From assembly GCF_033118175.1 (NCBI RefSeq), contig NC_083681.1:11736001-11800000 (forward strand): a stretch of 64,000 nucleotides of DNA, read 5' to 3'. Made by a program: the position numbers and the translations under genes. The DNA comes from Dama dama. Its lineage: Eukaryota > Chordata > Mammalia > Artiodactyla > Cervidae. Below the pieces are notes generated by a model. That model was not told where the DNA came from. It was given only the letters and a program-made list of their open reading frames with translations, and made no database searches. This document shows positions 10,855 through 23,522 of the stretch, piece after piece (the stretch's first letter is position 1; each line of letters begins with the position of its first letter).

Positions 10855-11129
10855 CAGTCAGTTCAGTTCAGTCACTCAGTCTTGTCCAACTTTTTGCAAC
10901 CCCATGGACTACAGCATGCAAGGCTTCCCTGTCCATCACCAAATTCTGGAGCTTGCTCAAACTCATGTCCATCAAGTTGGTAATGCCATCCAACCATCTC
11001 ATCCTCTGTCATCCCCTTCTCCTCCTGCCTTCAATCTTTCCCAGCATCAGGGTCTTTTCCAATGAGTCAGTTCTTTGCATCAGGTGGCCAAAGTATTAGA
11101 GTTTCAGCTTCAGCATCAGTCCTTCCAAT
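10855..11129 (-). mobile_element. BovB LINE 3' end
   Basis: About 275 bp of BovB 3' sequence in antisense, from 'cagttcagttcagtcactca' to 'agcatcagtccttccaat'. It is 5' truncated and has no intact coding. Confidence 0.93.
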
Positions 11130-11588
11130 AAACATAAATATCATATGCAGCCTTGTTAATTGGCTGGCCCACAGAGAAAGTGTGGGCCTCTTAATTGTCT
11201 ACAACTTAAGTGATATACCATTTTCATCCATTTTTTCTGATGAGGTGACAAGTCTTACTTTAAGTCATCTAGATGTTTCAATGCTAGGAAAACTCTGTCT
11301 ACAAGGTTATTATACAAATACAAACTGCTTATCTTCTCTTAAGCTTGTCTTGAAGTTGCAAGTTGCAGAATGCTGGCTGAAGATTCCAGACTGAGGTATC
11401 CTAATCCTCCTGGTTTAACCCTTTCCATGGGATTGAGGAAGGACAGTTTGCCCTGGGAAGCTAGGGTAGACTCAAAGTTACTGGATCCTTAGCCTACCCA
11501 TGTTCAGGCAACATTTGAAGGGGGCAGAATTAGTCATTGGACTTTCCCTTATCCATTATAATTAACAACTAATCAACATGAAGCATAA
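11130..11588. other. Unassigned DNA
   Basis: No recognised repeat or exon; moderately GC-balanced. Confidence 0.5.
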
Positions 11589-11600
11589 TAATGATGATGC

Positions 11601-11814
11601 ATGCATGCTAAATCACTTCAGTTGTGCCCAACTCTTTGAGACTCGATGGACCTTAGCCAGAGGCTCCTCTGTCCATGGGATTCTACAGGCATGAATACTG
11701 GAGTGGCTTGCCATGCCCTCCTCCAGGGGATCTTCCTGACCCAGGGACTGGACCTAAGTCTCCTGTGGCCACTGCACTGCAGGCAGATTCTAGTGTCACC
11801 AGGGGAAGTCCTGA
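11601..11814 (-). mobile_element. Bov-tA SINE
   Basis: Antisense full-length copy. A 12-bp target duplication with one mismatch flanks it (TAATGATGATGC at 11589-11600; TAATGATAATGC at 11815-11826). Confidence 0.92.
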
Positions 11815-11826
11815 TAATGATAATGC

Positions 11827-12374
11827 AAACCATTAAAGGTGCTATATTTATTTGGTGGTAAGGTATATTAGCTCACATTTTACTTTAGGAGGGGACATGA
11901 ACTTCTTATGCAGGTTTTATTTTGCCAACATAAAATGTAACTTGTTAATACTTTTAAAATATAGATAAACTATTTATTATGTATTAGTTCTTAAAAGTCA
12001 ATCTTTAGTCCTGCAGTCATCAGGAGGATATTTTCTTCCTAATTTTAAAGTAGTTTAATGATTGGTAAGTTTCCTTATTATCTAAATTTTTTAAAATTTT
12101 GAAATGTTTCATAAGCCTGCCATTTTCCATATGGATTTTAAGCTTTTAACAAAGTGTCTGCTAAATAAATGAAGTAAAACACCATTGATGTATTGTAAAC
12201 ATTCAATAAATTAAATTCTTGTCTGATCAAGGCATTAAACATGGCCATGTAAAGACTGTGAGAAACATCTGCCCACAGGACTTGGTCGGGACGTAAGCAT
12301 ACTAAGTTTGACATTTGGTGGGGAAGGAAGGAAAAACTTTAATATGAGATTTAAAATATTTTATAGATAATTAG
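11827..12374. other. Unassigned AT-rich DNA
   Basis: No recognised repeat or exon. Confidence 0.5.
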
Positions 12375-13715
12375 ATTCCACATAAAAGCAATATCATAAG
12401 ATATCTATCTTTCTCTGTTTGACTTCACTCAGTATGTCAAATTCCAGGTCCATCAGTGTTGCTACAAACGCCATTATTTCATTATTTTTACGGCTAAGTC
12501 ATATTCCATGGTATATACATACCACACCTTCTTTAACTATTCCTATGTTGATGGATATCTAGGTTGTTTCCACATCTTGGCTATTGTAAACAGTGTTGCA
12601 ATGAACATTGGGGTGCATGTATCCATTGGAACTGTGGTTTTCTCCAGATATAAACTCAGGACTGGGACTGCTGGATTATATGATAGCTCTCTTTCTAGTT
12701 TTTTAAGGAACCTCTATACTGTTCTTCATAATGGTTGTACCAATTTACATTCCCACCAACAATGTAGGAGAGATCCTTTCTTTTCACACTCTCTCTGGCA
12801 TTTATTTGATAACGGCCATTCTGATGGGTGTGAATTGATATCTCATTGTAGTTTTGATTTGCATTTCTCTAATAAATACTGATGGTGAACATCTTTTCAT
12901 GTGCTTTTTGGCCATCAGGACGTCTTCTTTGCAAAAATGTTTATTTAGATATTCTAAATATCTAAATATTAGATATTTAGATAATATATATTTAGATATA
13001 TATATATTTTATATTGAATTGCATAAGCTAGTTGTATATCTTGGAGATTATTCTTTTGCCAGTCACTTCACTTCTAAGTACTTTCTCCCATTCTGTGGAT
13101 TGTCTTTTCATTTTGTTCATAGTTTTCTTTGCTGTGCAAAAGCTTTTAAGTCTAATTAGGTTCCATTCATTTATTTTTGTTTTGATTTGTATTCCATTAG
13201 GAGGTGGATCCAAAAAAGTATTGCCATGATTTATGTTAAAGTGTGTTCTGCCTATGTTTTCCTCTAAGAGTTTTATAGTATCTGACCTTACATTTAGGCC
13301 TTAAATCCATTTTGTGTTTATTTTTGTGTGTGGTGTAAAGATTGTTTTAATTTCATTCTTTTCCATGTAGCTGTCAAGTTTTCCCAGTACCACTTACTGA
13401 AGAGGCTGTCTTTTCTCCACTGTATGTTCTTGCCTCCTTCGTCATAGATTAGTTGACCGTATAGGTGCACAGGCTTATCTCTGAACTTTCTGTCCTGTCG
13501 CATTGGTCTATATTTCTGTTTTTGTGAAGGTACCAAGTTATTTTGATGACTGTAGTTTTGTAGTTTAGTCTGAAGTCAGGGCACCTGACTCCTCCAGCTC
13601 TGTTTTTCTCTCATCAGATTGCTTTGGCTATTTGCGGTCTTTTATTTCCATACAAATTGTAAAAATTTTGTTCTAATTTATCATTGGTAGTTTGATACAT
13701 ACTGCATTGAATCTG
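12375..13715 (-). mobile_element. L1 fragment, intermediate age
   Basis: Continuous antisense L1 from the 3' UTR boundary through about 1.2 kb of ORF2. Landmarks are 'catattccatggtatata', 'attcccaccaacaatgtag' and 'gctgtgcaaaagcttttaa'. Coding is broken in all frames; short remnants at 13028-13213 and 13318-13536 still read as ORF2. One internal segment is replaced by AT repeats. Confidence 0.92.
12945..13015. repeat. AT-rich palindromic tract inside L1
   Basis: Alternating 'tctaaatat' / 'atatttaga' words form near-palindromes and grade into (TA)n. It occupies the place where other L1 copies read 'cccattttttgattgggt'. Confidence 0.75.
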
Positions 13716-14267
13716 AGTAACATCTTTGTTTTCTTCAAAACATATATGTAAAAAAAATTATATGTAATAACATTTGTATCCTATAACACAAAACAGTGCA
13801 TTTATAAATAAATTATTTCAAATTGAGGTTGACTTAGCAGACATGTTTGTTTTTGTTATGTCATAGATATAATATAGAGAAATCAATAACAGATTGGAAT
13901 GCATTTCCTACATAGATGAACCTATGTTTAAAATTAGTGTTAAACTGTCAGGTAGTAATTCTCTTCTAAAGTTTCATTCTGATATGCAACCTATGAAAGG
14001 TGGATGCATTTACTTTTTATAAAAATCAACTCAGTAAAATGATTGAACAGGGTTACTATGGTTATCTGAAAACAAAAAATCCAATTTTCTCAACGCCTCC
14101 AGAATGTAGGTATCTTCTTTATATATTAAAAAAGTATATATAAAAAGATACTTATTTTAGACACAGTCTATATTATGAGGATATAATGTTCTACTGCTCT
14201 GACCATCTATCTGAAGCATTTTAGAAATAGAATCAAAGAAGAACAACTATGATTCATAATTTTAATC
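13716..14267. other. Unassigned DNA
   Basis: No recognised repeat or exon. Confidence 0.5.
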
Positions 14268-14488
14268 TGCTAGATGACTCACTGGGCAAAGAATCTGCCT
14301 GCAGTGCTGGAGACAGGGAAGACACAGGTTTGATTCCTGGGTCAGGAAGATCCCCTGGAGGAAGAAAATGACAACCCACTCCAGTATTCTTGACTGAAAA
14401 ATCCAGTGAACAGAGGAGCATGCTAGGCCACAGTCCAAAGAGTCAAAAAGAGTCAGACATGAATGAGTGACTAAGCATGCATGCCTGT
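14268..14488 (+). mobile_element. Bov-tA SINE (diverged)
   Basis: The block order is complete ('gcaaagaatctgcctgcagt', 'ccagtattcttgactg', 'gagtcagacatgaatgagtg'), with many substitutions and the typical 'gcatgcatgc' tail. Confidence 0.88.
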
Positions 14489-15911
14489 AAATTACTTGTA
14501 TCCAATTTCTTACATCTTATTTGATTAATAAAAGACATTATTAAAGACATATATATATATATCACCAGCATAGTTTTGAGTTTTACAGCATTTAAAAAAT
14601 TAGTTTTAACTAATATTTAAGATGGATGAAAATGAAATATATCATTGCTTGTCGTTAAAAATGATGTTTTGCATGTATATTCAAATATGAATTGTCCCCT
14701 ACTGTGAATGCCCTAAAGTTCTCCAGTAATGTTAGGAACATTTTATGGTCTCATATAACATGATGATGTGAAGTATAGCCTAGATATGTCCTCTTCTGCT
14801 CCCCTATGTTATTCCCCTTCCCATCTGAGTTAAATGGCAAGTGCTGGACTTTTAGCTCACATTTGAGGAAAAAAAATAAGCTGAATTTCAGATTCTAACC
14901 TTTTTTTTTTTAAGCACCTTTTCAAAGGGCACAGTTTCTTAATTTTCCACTAAGTTATCAAAGAGTCAAAAAGATTACAAACACTCACAGACACACAGGC
15001 ACAGTATGAAAAGGGCCTGCAGAATAGGGATGACAATGAATAGAATTTCAGAGAGCAATTATTGGTGAGTCTAAATTGTAATTCTTGACATAACTCTCAC
15101 AATATGCAGGGGCATCTGGAAGCAAGGGATACTGGTACCATATTCCCTACACAGACTCATTCAACCACTTGACTCTTTAGACACATCCCAGTGACTCAGA
15201 ACTATGGGTGAATACCAGAAAGAGATGACAGATTGCAATAGCAAGGAGAAAGACATCATGGAGAGTTTCCTATCTTGAAGCACTGAGATGGCCTGGAAAG
15301 CACTCACTGGGCGAAGAGATCCAGAGAACTAGGGAAAGATGCTAGGATATTTGCTGGGTTCTCTTTCCCTTGACTTTACCCCAAGAAGGCATCCAGAGAT
15401 GAACAATTACCCAACAAATCTGTAGGGCAGACCACTCATTGAGGATTTTGGGGGAAAGTGGTAATTTCTCCATAAAATTCCTCATACAGGAGAGTGGTCA
15501 ATTGGGAACTTGAGGAACACTTAGTGGCCCATACAGAGGAGCAAGGAAAAGATGTTTCCTTGGTTGAGAAACAAAGCACCTGAAAATCAGCATCTGGATG
15601 CAGCCAGTGCCAAAAAAACAGACCGGGTGCGGCCCCTGGAGGTTGGTGATTGATCACCTGTAGGTAAGTGAGGACAAACTAATCAAGCGATCTCAGGCTT
15701 TCCTCAGAGGGTCCTAAACAATAACAGAGACTCTACTTCCTATAAACTGCCATAAATGCCCTCCTTTTGAGTGGGCTTGAAGTATTTTGGAAGTTAGGAG
15801 TCAGCAACAGGAAGAAGACAGATTAGAAATAGTTGAATTTTCCAATTACTATTCTACATGAGACTGTTTAAATCTCAAAAGATTGAGACTACTACCAGGG
15901 TAGAGCAAATC
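14489..15911. other. Unassigned DNA, relatively GC-balanced from 15.0 kb
   Basis: No repeat recognised. 15000-15850 differs in texture from its AT-rich flanks. It contains a 73-aa minus-strand open frame (15436-15657) and an isolated 'aggtaagtg' near 15662, neither of which I can assign. Confidence 0.4.
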
Positions 15912-16668
15912 TATGGAGAAGGAAATGGCAATCTACTCCAGCATTCCTGCCTGGAGGACCACATGGACGGAGGAGCCTGGTGGGCTATCAGTTCAGTTCA
16001 GTTGCTCAGTTGTGTCCGACTCTTTCGAACCCATGGACTGCTGCACGTCAGGCTTCCCTGTCCATCACCAACTCCTGGAGTTTACTCAAACCCATGTCCA
16101 TTGAGTTGGTGATACCATCCATCCATCTCATCCTGTCGTCCCCTTCCCCTCCCGCCTTCAATCTTTCCCAGAATCAGGGTCTTTTCCAATGAGTCAGTTC
16201 TTCGCATCGGATGGCCAAAGTAATAGAGTTTCAGCTTCAACACCAGTTCTTCCAATGAATACTCAGGATTGACTTCGTTTACGATGGACTGGTTGGATCT
16301 CCTTGCAGTCCTAGGGACTCTCAAGAGTCTTCTCCAACACCACAGTTCAAAAGCATCAATTCTTCTGAGCTCAACTTTCTTTATAGTCCAACTCTCGGAT
16401 CCATACATGACTACTGGAAAAGCCATAGCCTTGACTAGACATTACTAGCAAAGTAATGTCTCTGCTTTTTAATATGATGTCTAGGTTGATCACTTTCCTT
16501 CCAAGGAGTAAGTGTCTTTTTATTTCATGGCTGCAGTCACCATCTGCAGTGATTTTGGAGCCCAAATAATTTTGGAGCTCCATGGATGGAGGAGCCTGGC
16601 AGGCTATAGTCCACAGGATTGCAAAAGAGTCAGACACAACTTGGTGACTAAATGACAGAGCAAATTTA
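15912..16668 (+). mobile_element. Bov-tA SINE split by a BovB insertion
   Basis: The left piece (15912-15988) carries 'ggagaaggaaatggcaatct' to 'cctggtgggctat'. The right piece (16581-16668) repeats the last 27 bases and continues to the SINE tail. The BovB piece lies between. Confidence 0.88.
15989..16580 (-). mobile_element. BovB LINE 3' part inserted in a Bov-tA
   Basis: About 590 bp of antisense BovB runs from its 3' end ('cagttcagttcagttgctca') to 'gattttggagccca'. It is flanked by 27-bp near-identical copies of Bov-tA sequence (15962-15988 and 16581-16607, three mismatches), read as its target duplication. Confidence 0.9.
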
Positions 16669-17928
16669 ACTGGTTTGGTTAGAATCAATCACTTGCTACA
16701 TGGCATGGGAAGACTAAAACTTTAGAGCCAGGGACAGTTCATGGAACTTGAATTTTACATATGTTTATATATATGATGGCAAGTGTATTACATGTGTATT
16801 TGCTTATACCTGTTAATAAGTCAATTATTCTTGTTACCTGAACATGAATCATACTTGTTATGAATTATACTATAGGTATTTTAATATATCTTTTCATAAC
16901 AATAGAAGGGTCTTTTAGATCAGAAACCATTTATTTCTAACACACTAGTTGAGGTCTGAAAGAGCTTTGTATATTATCTGAAAATCGAGACATATAAAGA
17001 AAATATCTCTCAGAACAAAATGCTATTTATTTTTCCTTTTAATTTTTGGTTGAAGAAGATGTCTCATTATAACAGAATTGGTAGTTGACCAGAGTATGTA
17101 ATCATTTTTCAATTATATTCATTTTATATACATTACTATTTCAACCCAATATAATTAATCATGATTATTATGATTTGTGTATTTATAAAATTCTGAATCA
17201 TTTCATCTGATAGACCTCTTTGGTTTTGCAATTTGGCAAACATAAGTCATTTTATACTGATGAAATGATCCTTCCCAAAGCAGAAAAGCAATATATATAT
17301 ACTTCATGGAAGTAGTCAAATTCTAGCACTCCAATAAGGAAATTCTGAATAGTGAATTGACTATCCACTGATTCTAAAAATCCAATTGGAATGAGTATTT
17401 TCTTCCACCTGAACCTTTGTTTAATGCCAATCTCCATCATTTCTAAGTATACTAGTAACATGTCATGTTAATTTTAATTCTGAGACAAAGATATATAAGA
17501 AAATACTCTTTTGCTTTAATTTGCTTCAAACATTTGCAAACTCTTTTGTTCCAAATACATCTATAAGAACAGAAATCTCTTATGTTTTTTAGAGTTTCCA
17601 GGAGAACTTCCTTGATTATCTTACTGTGGGACAGTCTGTGATAGAATTCAGTTCTGAGTAGGATTCCAGACTACTCATTTGAACTAATGACATGCTAATC
17701 CTATCTTTTGGTTCAAGGCAGCATTTCTTAGTCAGGAAATGGGTGATCTTTGGAAACTTTAAAAAGGTCCTGAAGTGGCTCCAAAAAGTGAAACCAAGCA
17801 CAATGGCATGATTCATTAACAGCTTCCTTGACCTTTTCTGCAAAAGCTCTAATTTTGATTGTAATGCTTGGGCCCCAGACAGAATCTTCATTAAGCAGGA
17901 CCCTAAAGATTTTCTAGATTGTTTAGTT
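16669..17928. other. Unassigned AT-rich DNA
   Basis: No recognised repeat or exon. Confidence 0.5.
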
Positions 17929-18083
17929 CAGTACCTCTCAAACTTTAAAGTGATTCCAAGTCAGGGGGACATTGTTTAAATGCAGATTCTGAGACAGTAG
18001 CTGAGGGTAAGATTTTGCATTTCTAACAAGCTCCCAGGTGGCAGTCAGGGGCCTGGGCCAGGACTCATGCTTTGAACAGCAAG
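17929..18083 (+). mobile_element. MER5A-like hAT DNA transposon
   Basis: The left end 'cagtacctctcaaacttt' and right end 'gctttgaacagcaag' are decayed versions of the MER5 terminal inverted repeats. The internal 'ttgcatttctaacaagctcc' block is diagnostic. Non-autonomous and long inactive. Confidence 0.85.
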
Positions 18084-18148
18084 ACTTTAAAAGGCTTAAC
18101 ACTCTTTTCAGGGATGAAGTGTACCAAACTAAACTTTCATGTATATTG

Positions 18149-18233
18149 ATTTACTAATTTAAAAAAAAACAAACTACAGTACCATCTTTGCAGGTGGCAC
18201 TGCAGTTTTTTTTTTTTTTTTAAATTAGTAAAT
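18149..18233. repeat. Inverted repeat able to form a long hairpin
   Basis: The left arm 18149-18180 ('atttactaattt', A-run, 'aaactacagt') is the near-perfect reverse complement of the right arm 18199-18233 ('actgcagt', T-run, 'aaattagtaaat'). The loop is 18 nt. The arms include unique sequence at both ends, not only the A/T runs. Confidence 0.85.
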
Positions 18234-20885
18234 ATGTAGTACAAATATATTTGTAATAAAAAGAGGGAATTCAATGAAGCTTAAAACAGACCATCATAGC
18301 ATCATGTACACAGCCTTTGTGTCATAAGTTATTCTTTACTTAGAAGAAGAGTTTGGAGAAAAGATGGGAAATTCATGCATTTCCCATTTACTCTATAGCT
18401 TTCCCTAAAGTCTTAAGTCCTCTTGTATATTAAACTTTGCTACTGTAGTTTGCTTTTCAAAATCACACTCTACTATATTTTCATTAGCATTTTAAGTTAA
18501 TACTTGTTTAAAAGAGTTAATACTTTGAGAGGTTTAGATTACTTTCACATTGAATTTACTTATTTTAAAGCAAATAATGAATCATATATATGAGGAGATA
18601 ATTGATACTGAGGAAAGTTCTACAAATATTTTCACTTAACATTAAATTAATGCCCTGTGACATGATGAGAATGGTAATGGAAATAAGTCTACATTATCAC
18701 CTAAGGGTATTTTCAAAACTCAATTGGAAAGTGAAGATAACCCACCAGAATAATTTTGAATGCAATAAGAGCACCACCTCTTACATTGTTGTGTGGAGTT
18801 TAAATGTTGCCACTTATTGGGTTGTGTTGATCTAAAAGTACCACCATTAACAGCAGCATGACAAGCCATTGTTAACCACCTACAGCTTTTGCTGGGCAAA
18901 ACTGATGCACTTATTGCTTTGTAACTAAAGTACTTCTTTTCACAGTTGCATTCCAAGTTAAGAGCTCATATTGAGAGAACAGGCCAAGGCAAATCTAATA
19001 CCCCACTATATCCCATTATATGATGGGCGGATTGCAATAGTTAACCTTTACCTGCCCCTAAAGCGCAGCACCCTTCTCAACAGTGTACAGGTGAAGAAAA
19101 CATCATGATATGAATTGAACTTACATAAGGGTCTGAACACAAAGAAGCAGACCAAGGCTACCTTCTAAGTGCAAGCTTTGTCCAGACATCAGCAACATGC
19201 CCTAGACAGATAGGATGTTAAAGCCTCACTTGACTGCATTAGCTGGAGCTTTTCACACTAGTGCACTTAATGAAAAAAGCTACCGACCAAAGCACTCCAC
19301 TCAGGAAAGCTGTTCCGAGTCAAAAGCTGGCAGCAAATAAAATAAATACTACCTTCCACAGTGCTAGAAGAGCGAACAATGTTGGGTCATGTAAGTTTGA
19401 AAGTGAAATGCTTTTTCACAATAAAGTAAAATTGTCTGCTGGAGCCAATAAGAAGTAAACTGCATATACTGTGCATAAAAAATAGAGCCTATGCTGGGTA
19501 GATCAGCAATTATAACCATTTGATACTTCTATGGAAAATCATGGTTAAAGTGTGCCAATACTGGAGAGACACATCATCTTAATTACCCCCACAATCTTTG
19601 TACATAAAAGAGAAGATGCACTTCACCCTGTGTACTCCTGGCAAAGGCACAGATTAAACTAACTGCACACCCTAGTGATTGACTTCGGTTCATCATTATG
19701 CTGGAAATGAGAGAGAGATTTTGGAAAACGTTTAAAAATATGAATGGGCACAATCCAAACCACAGGGATCTGGCAGGAGCTGTCAGATCCTCTGTGAACT
19801 TAGGTAAGGGAGAAGAACGCTTTCGGTTAAAAACAATAATACATGAACGTATTTTATATTCTGGGATTCTATTCACAGGAAGGTAAGAGCAACTTAAATA
19901 TATGTTGGTACCTTAACATTGTTTTGTCCATATCTAAAAATCCTTTTCTACTTTAAAATCTGCTTCATATGTAACTAATTAGCCCTGAATTATAAAGACA
20001 TACAATGTTTTACTATGATGCAGCTAGTGAAAACAAGAGAGAGAAACAGTATTCTGGTATATCAAGCTTTTGTGGCCACATGATGAAATTCCACTGATGG
20101 GGGTCTCCAATGTGTGACAGAATTACTTAAAAATCAGTAAAACCTGACAGCCACCTTCACACAAGTGACAAGGGTTTACATTCAGTTTTTATGTCTTATG
20201 TGCCTTGTTGGTCTGTAACATAAAGCTGCTTTTTTGATTATGTATCCTTCGGGCATTCTAGTAATCAAGATAATATTACCAGAGACGATAAAAAATCTTT
20301 ACGCTTTTAATCCATAAATACCTAAAACATGCATTTGGGTTTCAGGATTATAATGGAGGAAAAACCACTCCTCACTAATACAAGAAAATCTAAGATCAGA
20401 AGTCAGAGAGATATCAAAGCTAGTTATACAAAACAATCGTGGTAGGAAAAAAGAAAATTGTTTACTTTCTTTTTTGAACTGATTTATTGAATGCCTATGT
20501 TGTCATATTCTAGGTATTGTCATCCCCATCACGTTTGATTCCTTTTTTTTTTTCCCTCTCTCATACTGCACATGAAAACCTTTGGGACATGTTGCTGGCT
20601 GTAACTTTTTCAAATATATCCAGAAATTATCACTACCTCAGCAGTCACCCTGTTGTTCTAATCATTTCTACTGTATTGGCATCCTTACTACTCTCCACTA
20701 AATTCCTAGAGTTCTAAGTTTAATCGTATACTTTCTTTGGCAGAATCCTGCAATGACACTATTCTTCAATGAGAGTGAAAACTGAAGTCTTCACAGTGAC
20801 TCCAACGTAACTCCCTAAACAGCTTTCTCATTCTGTGTGTTATCTGTCTGGGTCAGAGGACCACGATTCTCTGCAGGATTCCCAG
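18234..20885. other. Repeat-poor island
   Basis: About 2.65 kb with no interspersed repeat I can recognise, the longest such stretch in the left half. Several short open frames exist (for example 19583-19876 minus, 97 aa), but none has a recognisable domain or good splice borders. Confidence 0.5.
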
Positions 20886-21145
20886 GATCTTGAAGCCGAA
20901 ACTCCTATACTTTGGCCACCTGATGTGAAGAGCTGACTCATTTGAAAAGACACTGATGCTGGGAAAGATTGAATGCAGGAAGAGAAGGGGATGACAGAGG
21001 ATGAGATGGTTGGATGGCATCACTGACTCAGTGGACATGAGTTTGGGTGGACTCCGGGAGTTGGCGATAGACAGGGAGGCCTGGCGTGCTGCAGTCCATG
21101 GGGTCACAAAGGGTTGGAGGTGACTAATTGACTGAACTGAACTGA
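20886..21145 (+). mobile_element. BovB LINE 3' end
   Basis: Sense 3' terminal 260 bp of BovB, from 'gaagccgaaactcctatact' to 'gactgaactgaactg'. Confidence 0.93.
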
Positions 21146-22503
21146 TACATTGAGTGTTCTTGAATGGGGCAATATTGCTCTAGGTTAGGTGGATTAAGGG
21201 AAGAATCACCCGAATGATAGTAAAAGTTCTTGAAGAATGAATAAGGACTGAGTAGGTAGAACAAAATAGTAAAGCATGTGAGCAAGGCAGAATGGAATGT
21301 TCCAAGTGGTAACTGTGGGAATTTGGACGACAAATGGGTAAAGTCAAAAGACTATTCTGGCTGAAGGTAAAACTTAGAGAAATCAGGGAAGAGTCAAGGA
21401 CAAGGGAAAAAACCCAACAGTAACTGCTGCAACCTGGAAAAATGTCTAGGAAATAAGTGTTTCCTACTCATCCACACTAAATCTGCAATATAATTTCAGT
21501 CATCTAAAAACTTGTTATCACTATTAATTGTATTCCCACCAAAGTATCAATTTCCAGCCACATCCTTTTAAGAGCACCTCTAGTCCTTCCAACTGATTTG
21601 CTCAGAAACCCCTGGCTCAAAATTTTTTATTCTCTACTTTGTCAAATCCACCTATTTTCACTATGCAAGCCCTCAATCTCCCTTACTGTCCTCTTTTCCT
21701 GGGATACATTCCATAATGTCAGGAATCTCCATGCCCTTGGAGCCCTTACTCCCCTCCTATTATACTTGCCCATCAGATTTCCAGTCCCAGTTAATTCCAG
21801 TAACAGCTATAGTATCTATGTCTTCATATAGATGCAACAACCAGCTGGGGAACACTAGTGGAAATTCACAACTAAACTTACTGATTTCCTTTCAAATTCC
21901 AGAATCTAAACCTCAAATTTACACTCAAACACATTTACATAATATGATTTTCACAGTCTTTAAAATGACTATTGTGAATATTTTTTAAGTCTCCTTAAAT
22001 TGTCCATGTGTTCTTTTTCCACACTGAGCTTCTACTTTATTTACAGCCCTTACTCAGTTAATTAGAAGTGATTATATCCACTACCACATCTGCAAGCTCA
22101 TTCAATTACTCCAGTATTCTATTTTTATTCTTTTACAATTTAAGAGAAGTCTTTACTCTTGGTTTATGCCAAGTCCTCCTTTTGTGTTGACTCTTATTCT
22201 GCTTTCTTTATCCAAGATTTTATTCCAGTACTTTTCACTTTTTCTTCTTCATTTTATCAAATTTCCTCTTTCTACTGGATTATATTATACTCATTGACAC
22301 AAAAATATGACCTTGTTCTATTTCCATTTAAAAAATTAGCAAAACAAAGCAAAAATATTTCATTTCACATTGAAAGAATTATGCTCATGTCCTTGCGGTT
22401 TTCCTTTTCTAATTTTTTATTGTCCTTCAAACCAAAAATTCTAAGAAAAATGACCTCTACCCATCAGCTCCAGTGCTTTACCTTTATTTCACTTTCTTAA
22501 CTA
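21146..22503. other. Unassigned DNA
   Basis: No confident repeat call. 21550-21950 is pyrimidine-rich on plus and could be a very old LINE, but I cannot align it. Confidence 0.4.
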
Positions 22504-23237
22504 GAGAGCCTCCTGATGAAAGTGAAAGAGGAGAGTGAAAAAGCTGGCTTAAAACTCAACATTCAGAAAATGAAGAGCATAGCATCTGGGCCCATCACTT
22601 CTTGGCAAACAGGTGGGGAAACAATGAAAACAGTGAGAAACTTTATTTTGGGGGGCTCCAAAATCACTACAGATGGTGACTGCAGCCATGAAATTAAAAG
22701 ACGCTTGCTCCTTGGAAGAAAAGCTATGACCAACCTAGATAGCATATTAAAAAGCAGAGACATTACTTTCCCTACAAAGTTCCATCTAGTCAAAGTTATG
22801 GCTTTTCTAGTAGTCATGTATGGGTGTGAGGGTTGGACTATAAAGAAAGTGGAGTGGTGAAGAATTGATGCTTTTGAACTGTGGTGTTGGAGAAGACTCT
22901 TGAGAGTCCCTTGGACTGTAAGAACATCAAACTAGTCAATCCTAAAGGAAATCAGTCCTGAATATTTATTGGAAGGACTAATGCTGAAGCTGAAACTCCA
23001 TTACTTTGGCCACCTGATGTGAAGAACTAACTCACTGGAAAATATCCTGATTCTGGGAAAGATTGAAGACAGGAGGAGAAGGGACACCAGAGGAAGTTAT
23101 GGATGGATGTCACCATCGTTTAGATGGACATGAGTTTGAGCAAGCTCCGGGAATTGGTGATGGATAGGGAAGCCTGGAGTGCTGCAGTCTGTGGGGTTGC
23201 AAAGAGTCAGACTCTACTGAGTGGCTGAACTGAACTG
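22504..23237 (+). mobile_element. BovB LINE 3' part
   Basis: Sense BovB from just after the RT catalytic site ('gagcctcctgatgaaagtg') to the 3' end. The 114-aa frame 22516-22860 is an ORF remnant covering the post-RT region. Confidence 0.94.
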
Positions 23238-23522
23238 TAACATCTTTGGTTTATGGATATGGCAGGAAATATTCCATTTCTCACTACTTTGGGAAAGAAA
23301 TGACACAAACCATAAAATATATTTCACTCCATGAGCTTCTTTATATTCTTTCTTTTTCTACTCTAACACATTTCTACAACACTCAATTTGGACCTCAAAC
23401 TCAAAGTTCCTTCCCAGAATCACATTCAACACTTATTTGGCAGACATTTCAGTTATGTTAGACATCATGTTATATGATCTGAAAAACATTCTTCTATCTT
23501 AAAATCATTGCATGTCAATTTC

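Noticed and set aside
15655..15680. Isolated 'aggtaagtg' as a second splice donor
   Set aside because: No open frame with a credible acceptor precedes it, and I see no protein similarity; one motif alone is expected by chance.
18149..18233. microRNA precursor
   Set aside because: The stem is dominated by A/T runs and lacks the usual mixed-sequence duplex; it is kept only as an inverted repeat.
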